Assembly: GCA_902771735.1 (NCBI GenBank)
Contig: CACXXO010000007.1
Span: 147,561 to 211,560, forward strand
Direction of reading: 5' to 3'
Source: an uncultured Bacteroidota bacterium
GTDB taxonomy: Bacteria; Bacteroidota; Bacteroidia; Bacteroidales; P3
Length of the DNA: 64,000 nt
A program made the translations under genes and the position numbers. The notes under the pieces are model-generated. The model searched no databases. It saw only the letters and a list, made by a program, of their open reading frames with translations, and was not told the DNA's origin. Shown in pieces: positions 1 through 7,981 of this stretch; within the stretch, counting starts at the first letter, position 1, and each line of letters starts with the position of its first letter.

Positions 1-935
1 TCGATGTCGAGCCACACGGTGTTGAAGTGCCAGTCCTTGAAGGTGCTGTCGGCCAGCATCAGGTAGCCACCCAACGAACAACCCTCGTATAGGCTGTTGT
101 TCAGCAGTGTCTGCGCCTTGATAGTAATGGGACCGAGTTTGGCTTTGCCGAAGAGACTCCACGAGAAGGAGGAGTAGAGGTCGGTGGAAGGTCGTACTGC
201 AGTGTAGTTCGTCTGTACCTGAGGTTGGATGGTCTTGAGGTTGATGGCAGCACCGTAGAAGAAGTCGCCGGTGTTGAGGCGCAGTTGGAGATTGAACTCG
301 GGTATAAGGCTGTGGCGGGAGAATGCTGTGTTGCCAGCTGCATCAGTTGGAGCTCCATTGAGTAATCCTTGACTTTTGTTGTCGAGTTGCCATTGTGCCA
401 CCGCGACGGCCTCTAAAGAACCATTGTGATACTCATAGCGCACCTGCGGCTGACGGGAATAGCAGTGGAAAGGTGAGCCCATATTGAGGGGGTTGGTCAT
501 CGGCATAATCTCATGAATGACCATCGCGTACCAGTACTGGCCGGCGAGGAGGCGGTGGTGTTCCCAGTTGAGGTCGATGTAGGCGTGCCGTAGGCGCAGG
601 TCGTTGATGGTGGCATTGGTCGAGCCGGTGAAGTCGCCTTCGATGTAGGCGCTGGTCTTGGCGCCCAGCATGTCGGGACCGTTGATGGTTAGGCCGAGGC
701 GGGCGGTGATGGCCAGCATGTCGGCCTGCCAGCCGTCGTTGAGGTCGTTGCCGAGGCTGTCGCGCAGGATGGGCTTGGGGTAGAAGAGCATCATGTCCTC
801 GCGTCCGCCGACCACCGAGCGGCTGTCGGCATAGTAGTGCGGGTTGACAAAACCGTGCCAGTCGAGGGAAAACTGTGCACTTACAGGACTTATAAGCCCC
901 ATAAGTCCGATAAGTCCTATGGCTATCTTCTTCAT
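1..935 (-). CDS. Outer-membrane beta-barrel (porin-like) protein, 3' end outside window
   Basis: The reading frame starts at the ATG whose complement is at 933-935 and stays open to the window edge, giving 311 codons without a stop. It begins MKKIAIGLIGLMGLISPVSAQ, a signal peptide ending in the AQ typical of exported Bacteroidota proteins. The mature part has alternating polar and hydrophobic stretches with many Tyr, Trp and Asn residues and repeated strand-like segments, as in outer-membrane barrels with bound substrates or porins. The start codon overlaps the stop of the upstream membrane protein gene (ATGA), so the two are probably translated together, downstream of cysS. No specific transporter family is recognised. 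The gene is incomplete only because the window ends. Confidence 0.6.
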   Translation of the reverse strand, partial: MKKIAIGLIGLMGLISPVSAQFSLDWHGFVNPHYYADSRSVVGGREDMMLFYPKPILRDSLGNDLNDGWQADMLAITARLGLTINGPDMLGAKTSAYIEGDFTGSTNATINDLRLRHAYIDLNWEHHRLLAGQYWYAMVIHEIMPMTNPLNMGSPFHCYSRQPQVRYEYHNGSLEAVAVAQWQLDNKSQGLLNGAPTDAAGNTAFSRHSLIPEFNLQLRLNTGDFFYGAAINLKTIQPQVQTNYTAVRPSTDLYSSFSWSLFGKAKLGPITIKAQTLLNNSLYEGCSLGGYLMLADSTFKDWHFNTVWLDI

Positions 936-1639
936 TTCTTGCTTCCTCCGGCCAGTGCGAGAATGAGACCCAGTGCCACACCGAGCAGGGCGGCGAAGAG
1001 CACCTGGAAGGTGGGTGGCAGGATGAAGGTGATGGTGTGGGCGGGGAACCAGAAGAGGGGTATGGTCTTCTTGATGACGAGGTTCCACTGGATGTCCCAG
1101 TTTACCTTCTGGCTGATGATTTCACGCATCTTCATGGGGCGGAGCAGGCCGCGGACGGTGCCGCCGTTGTCGAGGATGTGGATATCGGTGCACTTGTGGA
1201 AGGTCATCATCACGGGGGCGAAGATGCTGTTCATCAGCACGCTCACGGCGAAGGCGATGCCGACCTTGCCCCAGGTGAGCTGGGGAGCTGCGAAGACTGC
1301 TGCGAGGGAGCCCTTGTCGCAGCCGCCAACGGTCTCGAGGAAGGCAGGGACGCCGACCTTGAAGATGACCATGGCCATGGCGATGCACATGCCAAGGAAA
1401 CCCCAAACCATCATGCGTGGCACGATGCCAAAGCCGGGTTCATTGTAGACCCCCTTGCGGATGCGCAAGGCGAGGCACTCGCCGAGAGTGGCGAGGATGG
1501 CAAACTTGAAGAAGGCCATGATGTAGGGATGCGATGCCGTCGCCGAAGTGAACCAGGCGAAGAATCCTGTGGCCGGGATGAAGAACGGCGCCAACACTAT
1601 GATGACGCAAAGAATAAGAATCCAATCTGCTTTTTTCAT
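932..1639 (-). CDS. Conserved multi-pass inner-membrane protein of unknown function
   Basis: A 235-residue hydrophobic protein with about five predicted membrane segments: residues 5-30 (ILILCVIIVLAPFFIPATGF), 40-58, 80-100, 125-150 and 205-232. A conserved-looking loop, RIRKGVYNEPGFGIVPRMM, follows the second segment. The C-terminus is a glycine- and alanine-rich helix ending in GGSKK. It sits 27 bp after cysS and overlaps the following outer-membrane protein gene by 4 bp, so it is in a three-gene transcription unit. I do not recognise an assigned function. The pairing with an outer-membrane barrel suggests an envelope role, which is inference. Confidence 0.6.
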   Translation of the reverse strand: MKKADWILILCVIIVLAPFFIPATGFFAWFTSATASHPYIMAFFKFAILATLGECLALRIRKGVYNEPGFGIVPRMMVWGFLGMCIAMAMVIFKVGVPAFLETVGGCDKGSLAAVFAAPQLTWGKVGIAFAVSVLMNSIFAPVMMTFHKCTDIHILDNGGTVRGLLRPMKMREIISQKVNWDIQWNLVIKKTIPLFWFPAHTITFILPPTFQVLFAALLGVALGLILALAGGSKK

Positions 1640-1666
1640 ATAGCTCTTAACTTTTTAACTCTTAAC

Positions 1667-3157
1667 CTATAACTGCCATGTGGCGCCGTCTTTGCCGTCC
1701 TTGACGGTGACGCCGGCTTCCTTGAGGGCGTCGCGGATCTTGTCGCTGGTGGCCCAGTCCTTGTTGGCCTTGGCGGTGGCGCGGATGTCGAGGATGATGT
1801 GCATCAGGCCGTCGATGAGGGCGGTGTTGTCGCCGGATGTCTCGTCCTTCATGCCGAGGACCTCGAACAGGAAGGTGTCGAAAACCCAACGCAATTCGTC
1901 AATGTCGGCCTGGCTGAGCTTCAGTTTGCCGTCGGCGGCGGAGTTGATGACCTTGGCTGCTTCGAAGAGGTGGGAGATGACAGTGGGGGTGGCGAAGTCG
2001 TCGTTCATGGCGTCGTAGCACTTCTGGCGGAGGGCTGCCACTCCGGCATCGGCTGCGGTGCCGGGGTTTCCGGAGAGCCTGCCTAAAGCCTTATAAGCCT
2101 CCATGAGCTTGGAGAACCCTTTCTCGGCGGCCTGGAGGGCTTCGTTGCTGAAGTCGACGGTGCTGCGGTAGTGGGCCTGGAGGATGAAAAAGCGGATGGT
2201 CATGGGGGAGTAGGGCTGGTCAAGCATCTCCTTGCCGTCCTTGTCCTTGTGGCTGCCGGCGAAGAACTCGTCGAGGGTGATGAAGTTGCCGAGCGACTTA
2301 CCCATCTTCTGGCCGTTGATGGTAATCATGTTGTTGTGCATCCAGTAGCGGCAGGGGGCGTGGCCGGTGGAGGCTACGCACTGTGCTATCTCGCTCTCGT
2401 GGTGTGGGAAGACGAGGTCCATGCCGCCGCCGTGGATGTCGAATGGCGAGCCGAGGTATTTGGCTCCCATGGCTGTGCACTCGGCGTGCCATCCGGGGAA
2501 GCCGTCGCTCCAGGGCGAGGGCCAGCGCATGATGTGCTCGGGAGCGGCCTTCTTCCAGAGGGCGAAGTCGCCGGGGAAGCGCTTCTCGTCCTGGCCGTCG
2601 AGCTCGCGGGTGGTGGCAAGCATCTCGTCGATGACGCGGCCGCTGAGTTGGCCGTATTTATGGGTATCCTCCTGGTACTTGCGCACGTCGAAGTATACGC
2701 TGCCGTTGGAGACATAGGCATAGCCGGCGTCGAGAATCTGCTGCACGAGGGCTATCTGCTCGATTATATGGCCGCTGGCGTGAGGCTCAATGCTGGGGGG
2801 CAGCACGTTGAGGCGTTCCATGGCAGCGTGATAGCGGTTGGTGTAATATTGGGCCACCTCCATGGGTTCGAGCTGCTCAAGGCGTGCTTTCTTGGCGATT
2901 TTGTCCTCGCCTTCGTCGGCGTCGTGCTCGAGGTGTCCCACGTCGGTGATGTTGCGCACATAGCGCACCTTGTAGCCTAAGTGCCGCAGGTAGCGGAACA
3001 CCACGTCAAAGGTGATGGCGGGACGAGCATGGCCCAAATGGCCGTCGCCATAGACGGTGGGGCCGCAAACATACATGCCTACACGACCCTCGGTCAGCGG
3101 GCGGAAGAGTTCCTTGTTTCTTGTCAAGGTATTGTAAATCAACAACTGTTGCTCCAT
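1667..3157 (-). CDS. cysS: Cysteinyl-tRNA synthetase
   Basis: This 496-residue class I aminoacyl-tRNA synthetase charges tRNA-Cys with cysteine in the cytoplasm. The N-terminal signature [17 protein letters not shown] (residues 31-47) holds the HIGH-type motif HLGH and the first zinc-ligand cysteine. WHAEC (223-227) and PHHESE (251-256) give the other zinc ligands, and KMGKS (284-288) is the KMSKS loop. Length and order match the family. The start at 3157 is preceded by a Bacteroidota -7 box, TATTTTTG (complement of 3178-3185), leaving a leader of roughly 16 nt. It is divergent from the radical SAM gene and is followed by two envelope genes in the same direction. Confidence 0.97.
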   Translation of the reverse strand: MEQQLLIYNTLTRNKELFRPLTEGRVGMYVCGPTVYGDGHLGHARPAITFDVVFRYLRHLGYKVRYVRNITDVGHLEHDADEGEDKIAKKARLEQLEPMEVAQYYTNRYHAAMERLNVLPPSIEPHASGHIIEQIALVQQILDAGYAYVSNGSVYFDVRKYQEDTHKYGQLSGRVIDEMLATTRELDGQDEKRFPGDFALWKKAAPEHIMRWPSPWSDGFPGWHAECTAMGAKYLGSPFDIHGGGMDLVFPHHESEIAQCVASTGHAPCRYWMHNNMITINGQKMGKSLGNFITLDEFFAGSHKDKDGKEMLDQPYSPMTIRFFILQAHYRSTVDFSNEALQAAEKGFSKLMEAYKALGRLSGNPGTAADAGVAALRQKCYDAMNDDFATPTVISHLFEAAKVINSAADGKLKLSQADIDELRWVFDTFLFEVLGMKDETSGDNTALIDGLMHIILDIRATAKANKDWATSDKIRDALKEAGVTVKDGKDGATWQL

Positions 3158-3161
3158 AATA

Positions 3162-3224
3162 CAAATATATTAAAATGCAAAAATACGAAAAAAATCCGTA
3201 TGTCGGGAAAAATTAGTATTTTTG
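3162..3224. promoter_or_regulatory. Divergent cysS / radical SAM promoters
   Basis: On the minus strand TATTTTTG (3178-3185) and a second box TATATTTG (3162-3169) precede cysS. On the plus strand TATTTTTG (3217-3224) precedes the radical SAM gene, predicting a transcript start near 3230. All match TAnnTTTG, the -7 element of the Bacteroidota housekeeping sigma factor. Confidence 0.65.
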
Positions 3225-3249
3225 CAGGTCAGATACAGAGCATTTGTCA

Positions 3250-4224
3250 ATGCGCTACAACGCTTATAGTGCCTATTTCCGCGAGAAGTTCGGGACGCGG
3301 GTGCAGAAGTTGTCGGTCGACGGCGGCTTCGGCTGCCCGAATCGCGACGGCCGTTGTGGCACCGGGGGGTGCACCTTCTGCACCAACGAGGCCTTCAACC
3401 CTTCCTACTGCCGACGGGTGGCTACCATCACCGAGCAGCTCGACGAGGGCATTGCCTTCCACCGCCACCGCTACCGTTCGGCACCTGTCTATCTGGCCTA
3501 TTTCCAAGCCTACAGCAACACCTATGCACCCCTTGAAGTGTTGCGCGAGCGCTACGACGAGGCGCTGCGCCACGAGGGCGTGGTGGGATTGGTGGTGGGC
3601 ACCCGGCCCGACTGTGTCGACCCCCCGGTGCTCGATTTGCTGGCCGAATATGCGCAGAAATGCTATGTAGCTGTGGAATACGGCATTGAGAGTTGCTACG
3701 ACCGCACGCTGAACGCCATCAACCGCGGCCACGACTTCGCCTGCACCCAACGGGCCATCCGGGCCTCGGCCCAACGCGGCCTTCCCGTGGGAGGACACCT
3801 CATCCTGGGGCTTCCCGGCGAAAGTCGCGACGACCTTATGGCCGAGATGGACCTCATCAACGAACTGCCGCTCACCACAGTGAAATTCCACCAATTGCAA
3901 ATCCTTCGCGGAACGACGATGGAGCAACAGTACCGGGACAAATCCTTCCGGGAGGCGCTGCTGCAATTCTCGCTCGACGAATACATTGCCCTGGTGTGCG
4001 ACCTGCTGGAACGCCTGCGCCCCGACTTGGTGGTGGAGCGGTTGGCCGGCGAGGTGCCGCCGCGCTATCAGGCTTGCCCCGAGCGTAGTTTCCGTCGAGG
4101 CGACGGCCGCCTGTTGCGCAACGAGGAAATCCCAGCCCTGGTGGAAGCCGAGCTCGAACGGCGCGGCAGCAGGCAGGGCTCCCGTTACAGTCAACCGCAT
4201 AACAACCAAACAATCACAATATGA
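3250..4224 (+). CDS. Radical SAM protein, TIGR01212/YhcC family
   Basis: A 324-residue radical S-adenosylmethionine enzyme. The N-terminus carries GFGCPNRDGRCGTGGCTFC, the Cys-x10-Cys-x2-Cys arrangement of the YhcC/TIGR01212 family, which binds the 4Fe-4S cluster. Downstream YGIESCYD, GHLILGLPGES and TTVKFHQLQ are family-typical barrel segments. The reaction is not established for this family. I use the ATG at 3250; a TTG two codons upstream (3244) is possible but less likely because the promoter -7 box ends at 3224 and ATG is preferred. Its stop overlaps the next gene's start (ATGA at 4221-4224), so the two are probably co-translated. Confidence 0.88.
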   Translation: MRYNAYSAYFREKFGTRVQKLSVDGGFGCPNRDGRCGTGGCTFCTNEAFNPSYCRRVATITEQLDEGIAFHRHRYRSAPVYLAYFQAYSNTYAPLEVLRERYDEALRHEGVVGLVVGTRPDCVDPPVLDLLAEYAQKCYVAVEYGIESCYDRTLNAINRGHDFACTQRAIRASAQRGLPVGGHLILGLPGESRDDLMAEMDLINELPLTTVKFHQLQILRGTTMEQQYRDKSFREALLQFSLDEYIALVCDLLERLRPDLVVERLAGEVPPRYQACPERSFRRGDGRLLRNEEIPALVEAELERRGSRQGSRYSQPHNNQTITI

Positions 4225-4988
4225 GCATAGCCCTTGTTTCGGCCGTGTTGCCGGTACTTATCCTCCTCTTTTTCATCTACAAGAAAGACAAATTCCAGCC
4301 CGAACCGCTGGGCAAGCTGGTATGGACCTTCTTTGTGGGCTGCCTGAGCGTGATTCCCGCCTCGCTCATGGAGCTGCTCCTCAGCACATTCACCCCATCC
4401 GATCCTGTGGCTGGCGGCCTCTTCACCGGCTATGCCGTCGCCGGCTTCAGCGAGGAGCTCTGCAAACTGCTGCTCCTGATGTGGGTCATATGGAAAAGCC
4501 CCTATTTCGACGAGTATTTCGACGGCATCGTCTATGCCTCCTTCCTCTCGCTGGGCTTTGCCTGCGTGGAGAACATCATGTATGTCTACTCCAGCGACGA
4601 CACCATGACAATCGCCCTCACGCGCGGATTGCTGGCCGTGCCGGCCCACTTCCTCTTCGCCGTTATCATGGGTTACCATTTGGCTCTGGCCAAATTCGAC
4701 TTGCCCAACCGTCACAAGCACCTCTTCCACGCTCTGCTCTACCCTGTGCTGCTGCATGGCACCTACGACGCCCTGCTGATGGTCAGCGACGGCATCACCA
4801 AGGGCGGCGACAACGAGGAAACCATCGCCTTGACTGTGGCCGGTGGACTGATTGTCGTGTTCCTGATCTTCGACGTTGTTCTGTGGCGTCGCGGAATCAA
4901 ACGAATCAAACGAATGCAAGAGAGGTCAAAAGAGCAAAATTTCGACCGCCAACACCCTTTCGACGGCTTCAAATGGGATATCCTTTGA
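4221..4988 (+). CDS. PrsW-family intramembrane metalloprotease-like protein
   Basis: A 255-residue multi-pass membrane protein. It shows the PrsW/M82 landmarks: a glutamate pair in GFSEELCKLL (about residue 75), the segment GIVYASFLSLGFACVENI with its Glu, HFLFAVIMGY with a conserved His, and HGTYDALLM near residue 180. These Glu and His residues are the proposed metal site. In Bacillus subtilis PrsW cleaves the anti-sigma factor RsiW; the substrate here is unknown. About eight membrane segments are predicted and the C-terminal tail is basic and soluble. It overlaps the radical SAM gene by 4 bp and is followed by the tRNA-Ala promoter. Confidence 0.85.
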   Translation: MSIALVSAVLPVLILLFFIYKKDKFQPEPLGKLVWTFFVGCLSVIPASLMELLLSTFTPSDPVAGGLFTGYAVAGFSEELCKLLLLMWVIWKSPYFDEYFDGIVYASFLSLGFACVENIMYVYSSDDTMTIALTRGLLAVPAHFLFAVIMGYHLALAKFDLPNRHKHLFHALLYPVLLHGTYDALLMVSDGITKGGDNEETIALTVAGGLIVVFLIFDVVLWRRGIKRIKRMQERSKEQNFDRQHPFDGFKWDIL

Positions 4989-5061
4989 AAAAAATATTTT
5001 CTTTAACTCATTGAAATACAATTAGAAAATCTCTATTTTCGGTTTTCTGTCAAAAAAAAAT

Positions 5062-5092
5062 TTTGCCATATCGGAAAAAGGTTGTACTTTTG
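5062..5092 (+). promoter_or_regulatory. Housekeeping promoter of the tRNA-Ala cluster
   Basis: TTTG at 5062-5065, a 19-bp spacer and TACTTTTG at 5085-5092 match the Bacteroidota consensus exactly. It lies 38 bp upstream of the first tRNA-Ala. Confidence 0.8.
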
Positions 5093-5129
5093 CACCCGAT
5101 TTCGAGAGAAAAAACACATGAAATCTGCC

Positions 5130-5203
<74 letters not shown>

Positions 5204-5207
5204 CAGA

Positions 5208-5234
5208 AAGGGTCGCTGAAAACGGCCCTTTTTT
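5208..5234 (+). terminator. Rho-independent terminator after tRNA-Ala(GGC)
   Basis: Stem AAGGGTCG (5208-5215) pairs with CGGCCCTT (5223-5230) with one G-U pair, followed by a run of T. Confidence 0.7.
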
Positions 5235-5244
5235 GATAAAGAAC

Positions 5245-5317
5245 GGGGTAGTAGCTCATCTGGTAGAGCATTTGGTTCGCAATCAAAAGGTAGTGGGTTC
5301 GAGTCCCATCTACTCCA
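5245..5317 (+). tRNA. tRNA-Ala (anticodon CGC)
   Basis: Cloverleaf: acceptor GGGGTAG/CTACTCC with the G3-U70 pair, D stem GCTC/GAGC, anticodon stem TTTGG/TCAAA with loop TTCGCAA (anticodon CGC at 5278-5280), T arm GTGGG-TTCGAGT-CCCAT, discriminator A at 5317. No CCA is encoded. The G3-U70 pair supports alanine identity, reading codon GCG. Confidence 0.9.
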
Positions 5318-5324
5318 CAGAAAA

Positions 5325-5350
5325 AGAGAACGCTGAGCGTTCTCTTTTTT
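5325..5350 (+). terminator. Terminator after tRNA-Ala(CGC)
   Basis: Perfect stem AGAGAACGC (5325-5333) with GCGTTCTCT (5337-5345), loop TGA, then TTTTT. Confidence 0.85.
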
Positions 5351-5422
5351 GCGTAGCAGATGGTCCAAGGTGGCGGGTTGTCGGCGTGGCCGACGGTTTC
5401 ACCACGAGTCCCATCTACTCCA
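5351..5422 (+). pseudogene. Decayed tRNA-Ala copy with T-loop insertion
   Basis: The 18 bases before 5423 repeat exactly the 3' part of the neighbouring tRNA-Ala(CGC) (CGAGTCCCATCTACTCCA). Upstream, CCAAGGTGGCGGGTT resembles that tRNA's AAAAGGTAGTGGGTT, and the start GCGTAG resembles its acceptor GGGTAG. Between the two halves of the T loop there is a 25-nt insertion (5380-5404) containing the palindrome GTCGGC-gtg-GCCGAC. The anticodon arm is missing. It keeps its own terminator, so it looks like a third tandem tRNA unit that has decayed or been invaded. Confidence 0.6.
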
Positions 5423-5425
5423 CAA

Positions 5426-5460
5426 GGGCAAGAGGCCATCCGGCCTCTTGCCCTTTTTTT
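5426..5460 (+). terminator. Strong terminator after the tRNA remnant
   Basis: A perfect 12-bp stem, GGGCAAGAGGCC (5426-5437) with GGCCTCTTGCCC (5442-5453), then seven T. Confidence 0.9.
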
Positions 5461-5500
5461 GTCTCCTCCTGCCACCCGGTAGCCTCCACCGGCATCCTTT

Positions 5501-5600
5501 CGCCCTACCACCGCCCTACCATCTCCTACCGTCGTATGGGATGGGTAGGAGTTAGGTAGGAGTTGGTTAGGAGTTGGTAAAGACTTGATAGGTAGGAATG
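5501..5600. repeat. Dispersed GTAGGAGTTGG intergenic repeat, copy a (degenerate)
   Basis: Contains CTCCTACC, then GGTAGGAG followed by tandem units of the form GTAGGAGTTGG/GTTAGGAGTTG. The palindromic centre is less well kept than in the other copies (about 20560, 35157, 38415 and 47554). It lies between the tRNA cluster and the 3' end of the nitroreductase gene. Confidence 0.6.
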
Positions 5601-5626
5601 CCTTATTATCAATAAGTTATGGGTAA

Positions 5627-5663
5627 CAAAAAAAGCACCTTTTTTTGAGAAAGGTGCTTTTTT
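5627..5663. terminator. Bidirectional terminator at the end of the dut operon
   Basis: AAAAGCACCTTT pairs with AAAGGTGCTTTT and is flanked by A and T runs, so it can stop transcripts from both strands. It ends the minus-strand dut-NamZ-nitroreductase unit. Confidence 0.85.
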
Positions 5664-5685
5664 GTGCAAAAGGGTGTAATGAGCT

Positions 5686-6321
5686 CTACCAGCGTCCGTT
5701 ATGCACGCGGGAGGGGTCCCATTTGTCCTTGGGCTGGGTGGTGCCGTCATGGTAGCCGATGGGGACGACGGCGTAGGGGACCACCGAGGCGGGGAGGCCG
5801 AGGCAGCGCTTGACGGGGGCCATGGTCTCGGCATAGGGGTAGCAGGCTGTCCAGCAGGCACCTAAGCCGTAGGCCTCGACGGCGAGGAGGAGGTTCTCGG
5901 TGACGGCTCCCATGTCGTCGCGCCAGAGTTGGTTGACCTGTGCCACATCGGGGCCGTCGGGGTTGTCGCGCGTGGGTCCCATGTGGATGGTGTCGGCGCA
6001 GATGACGACGATGGCGCCGCTCTCCTTGAACTTCTGCATGTTGTGATTACCCTCGAAGATGCTGTCATACTGGCTCTTGTCGGTGAGCACGACGAAGCTC
6101 CAGGGGCGCCAGTCGCGGCCGCTGGGGGCGGCCATGGCGGCACGGAGGATGTTTTCCATCACCGAGTCGGGGATGGCTTCGCCGTTGTAGGAGCGTACGC
6201 TCTTGCGGCTGAGGATGTTGTCCATCACAACCCCAGTTGGATTGATGGTGTCGCATTGTTTTTCGCAGCAGGCGCCGAAAAGCATGGCGGCGGCTGCCAT
6301 CATTAATAAGGATTTTTTCAT
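5686..6321 (-). CDS. Nitroreductase-family lipoprotein
   Basis: A 211-residue protein with a lipoprotein signal (lipobox LFGAC, lipidated Cys at residue 18) followed by a nitroreductase domain. Family marks are ILSRKSVRSYNGEAIPD (FMN-binding Arg-x-Ser-Val-Arg region, residues 38-54), AAMAAPSGRDWRPWSFVVL (residues 61-79) and YGLGACWTA near residue 155. Such enzymes use FMN and NAD(P)H to reduce nitroaromatics, quinones or similar substrates; the substrate here is unknown. A lipid anchor on a nitroreductase is unusual but recurs in Bacteroidales. It starts directly after the NamZ-like gene's stop, so it is the last gene of that operon. Confidence 0.88.
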   Translation of the reverse strand: MKKSLLMMAAAAMLFGACCEKQCDTINPTGVVMDNILSRKSVRSYNGEAIPDSVMENILRAAMAAPSGRDWRPWSFVVLTDKSQYDSIFEGNHNMQKFKESGAIVVICADTIHMGPTRDNPDGPDVAQVNQLWRDDMGAVTENLLLAVEAYGLGACWTACYPYAETMAPVKRCLGLPASVVPYAVVPIGYHDGTTQPKDKWDPSRVHNGRW

Positions 6322-6322
6322 A

Positions 6323-7471
6323 TTATTTATAAATTAAATATTTTTCGCGGATTTTCTTGAACTCGTCGAGGGCGGGCTGCCAGGTGGCGCGGATCTCCTC
6401 TTCGGTCATACCTGCCTCTATCTGTTTGCGGAGTTCGCCGTTGCCGGCCAGTTTCTCAAAGAAGTTGTTTTTGAGGAAGAACTTGCCCTTCGGCACACGG
6501 CGGTACATCTCCATCAGATAGTTGAGACTGAAGGCTGAGGGAGCGGGTTCCTGTCGCAGGTCGAGGGTGTCGGTGCCATAGGTGACCCACTCGAAGGGGT
6601 GGTCGGTGCCACGACCTACTCCGCAGTGGGTGCCCTCGAAGAGGCAGAGCGAGGGGTAGAGGGCGATGGCGTGGGCGTTGCGCAGGTTGGGCGACGGCGG
6701 CACAGGCAGCTCGTAGCCGATGCTGTCGCGTCGGTAGCCCTTCATCTTGACGATAGTCAAGTCGCAAGTGTCTTTTATCCAATGCTCACCGTTGATCATC
6801 TTTGCATATTCTCCTATCGTCATACCATAGACCACCGGCACAGGGTGCATGCCCACAAAGGAGCGGTAGCGCGCGGTGTCGAGTACCGGGCCGTCGACAT
6901 AATGTCCGTTGGGGTTGGGGCGGTCGAGGACAACGAGCGGTATGCCCGCTTCGGCGCAGGCTTCCATCACATAGTGTAGCGTGCTGATATAGGTGTAGAA
7001 GCGGCACCCCACATCCTGCAGGTCGAAGACCACGCAATCCACATCCTTCAACTGCTCGGGCGTGGGTTTCTTGTTCTTGCCGTAGAGCGAGATGATGGGT
7101 AGGCCGGTCTTGGCGTCGACGCTGTTGTCAACATGGGCTCCGGCCTCAGCAGTGCCGCGAAAACCGTGCTCGGGACAGAAAATCTTCACTACTTGAACCT
7201 TCTTGGCCAACAACGTGTCCACCAGATGGGTGCTCTCAACCACAGAGGTTTGGTTGCCCACCACGGCCACGCGCTTGCCGTCGAGCCATCCGGTCCACAC
7301 AAAACCCACCATCACCTCGGCCCCCATGCGCATCTGGCCCGGCACGTCGCGGCACGACCACACCTCCTCGAGCTGTGGCACAAGCCTTTTCTCCTGGGCA
7401 TGGCAACAAGAATTGAGTTGCAACAATGTCACAACACACAGAACCAGAGTATGTGCCAGCCGATTTTTCAA
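6323..7471 (-). CDS. Exo-beta-N-acetylmuramidase NamZ-like protein (DUF1343)
   Basis: A 382-residue exported protein. The N-terminus is a signal peptide with a possible lipobox (LNSC). The body has the DUF1343 landmarks VAVVGNQTSVV, FCPEHGFRGTAEAGAHVDNS, GLPIISLYG, VVFDLQDVGCRFYTYISTL and LDRPNPNGHYVDGP. In Bacillus subtilis this family (NamZ) removes terminal N-acetylmuramic acid from peptidoglycan fragments, so a role in cell-wall recycling in the periplasm is likely. It lies 17 bp after dut and abuts the nitroreductase gene, indicating one transcript. Confidence 0.87.
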   Translation of the reverse strand: MKNRLAHTLVLCVVTLLQLNSCCHAQEKRLVPQLEEVWSCRDVPGQMRMGAEVMVGFVWTGWLDGKRVAVVGNQTSVVESTHLVDTLLAKKVQVVKIFCPEHGFRGTAEAGAHVDNSVDAKTGLPIISLYGKNKKPTPEQLKDVDCVVFDLQDVGCRFYTYISTLHYVMEACAEAGIPLVVLDRPNPNGHYVDGPVLDTARYRSFVGMHPVPVVYGMTIGEYAKMINGEHWIKDTCDLTIVKMKGYRRDSIGYELPVPPSPNLRNAHAIALYPSLCLFEGTHCGVGRGTDHPFEWVTYGTDTLDLRQEPAPSAFSLNYLMEMYRRVPKGKFFLKNNFFEKLAGNGELRKQIEAGMTEEEIRATWQPALDEFKKIREKYLIYK

Positions 7472-7488
7472 TTTTCAACTTTCATTTT

Positions 7489-7926
7489 TCAACTCTTCCC
7501 CGTGTGTCCGAAGCCGCCGGTGCCGCGCTCGGTGTCGGTGAGTTCTTCCACCTGGACAATCTCGGCCTGCTCGTGGCGGGCGATGACCATCTGGGCGATA
7601 CGCTCGCCGTCGTTGATGACGAAGTCCTCCTGGCTGAGGTTGATCAATATCACACATATCTCGCCGCGATAGTCGGCGTCGATGGTGCCGGGCGAGTTGA
7701 GCACCGTGATGCCCTTCTTCAACGCCAAACCGCTACGCGGACGCACCTGCGCCTCGTAGCCCGCCGGCAGCTCCATGAAGAGCCCCGTCTTCACCAGGCC
7801 GCGCTCCATGGGCTTCAGCGTAATAGGTCCCTCGGGCAAATACGCCCTCAAATCCATGCCCGCCGACTGCGCCGTCTCATACTTCGGCAGCGGATGGTGG
7901 CTCTTATTGACTATCTTGATTTGCAT
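7489..7926 (-). CDS. dut: dUTP diphosphatase (dUTPase)
   Basis: A 145-residue trimeric-type dUTPase that hydrolyses dUTP to dUMP and pyrophosphate, keeping uracil out of DNA and supplying dTMP synthesis. All five motifs are visible: SAGMDLRA (motif 1), [11 protein letters not shown] (2), [14 protein letters not shown] (3, with the catalytic Asp), [10 protein letters not shown] (4) and the C-terminal [10 protein letters not shown] (5). Length is standard. It heads the operon with the NamZ-like and nitroreductase genes. Confidence 0.97.
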   Translation of the reverse strand: MQIKIVNKSHHPLPKYETAQSAGMDLRAYLPEGPITLKPMERGLVKTGLFMELPAGYEAQVRPRSGLALKKGITVLNSPGTIDADYRGEICVILINLSQEDFVINDGERIAQMVIARHEQAEIVQVEELTDTERGTGGFGHTGKS

Positions 7927-7981
7927 ATATTACTGTTTTCCTCATTAACGAATAATCCTCTGTTTTATTGTGCCGTCACCT

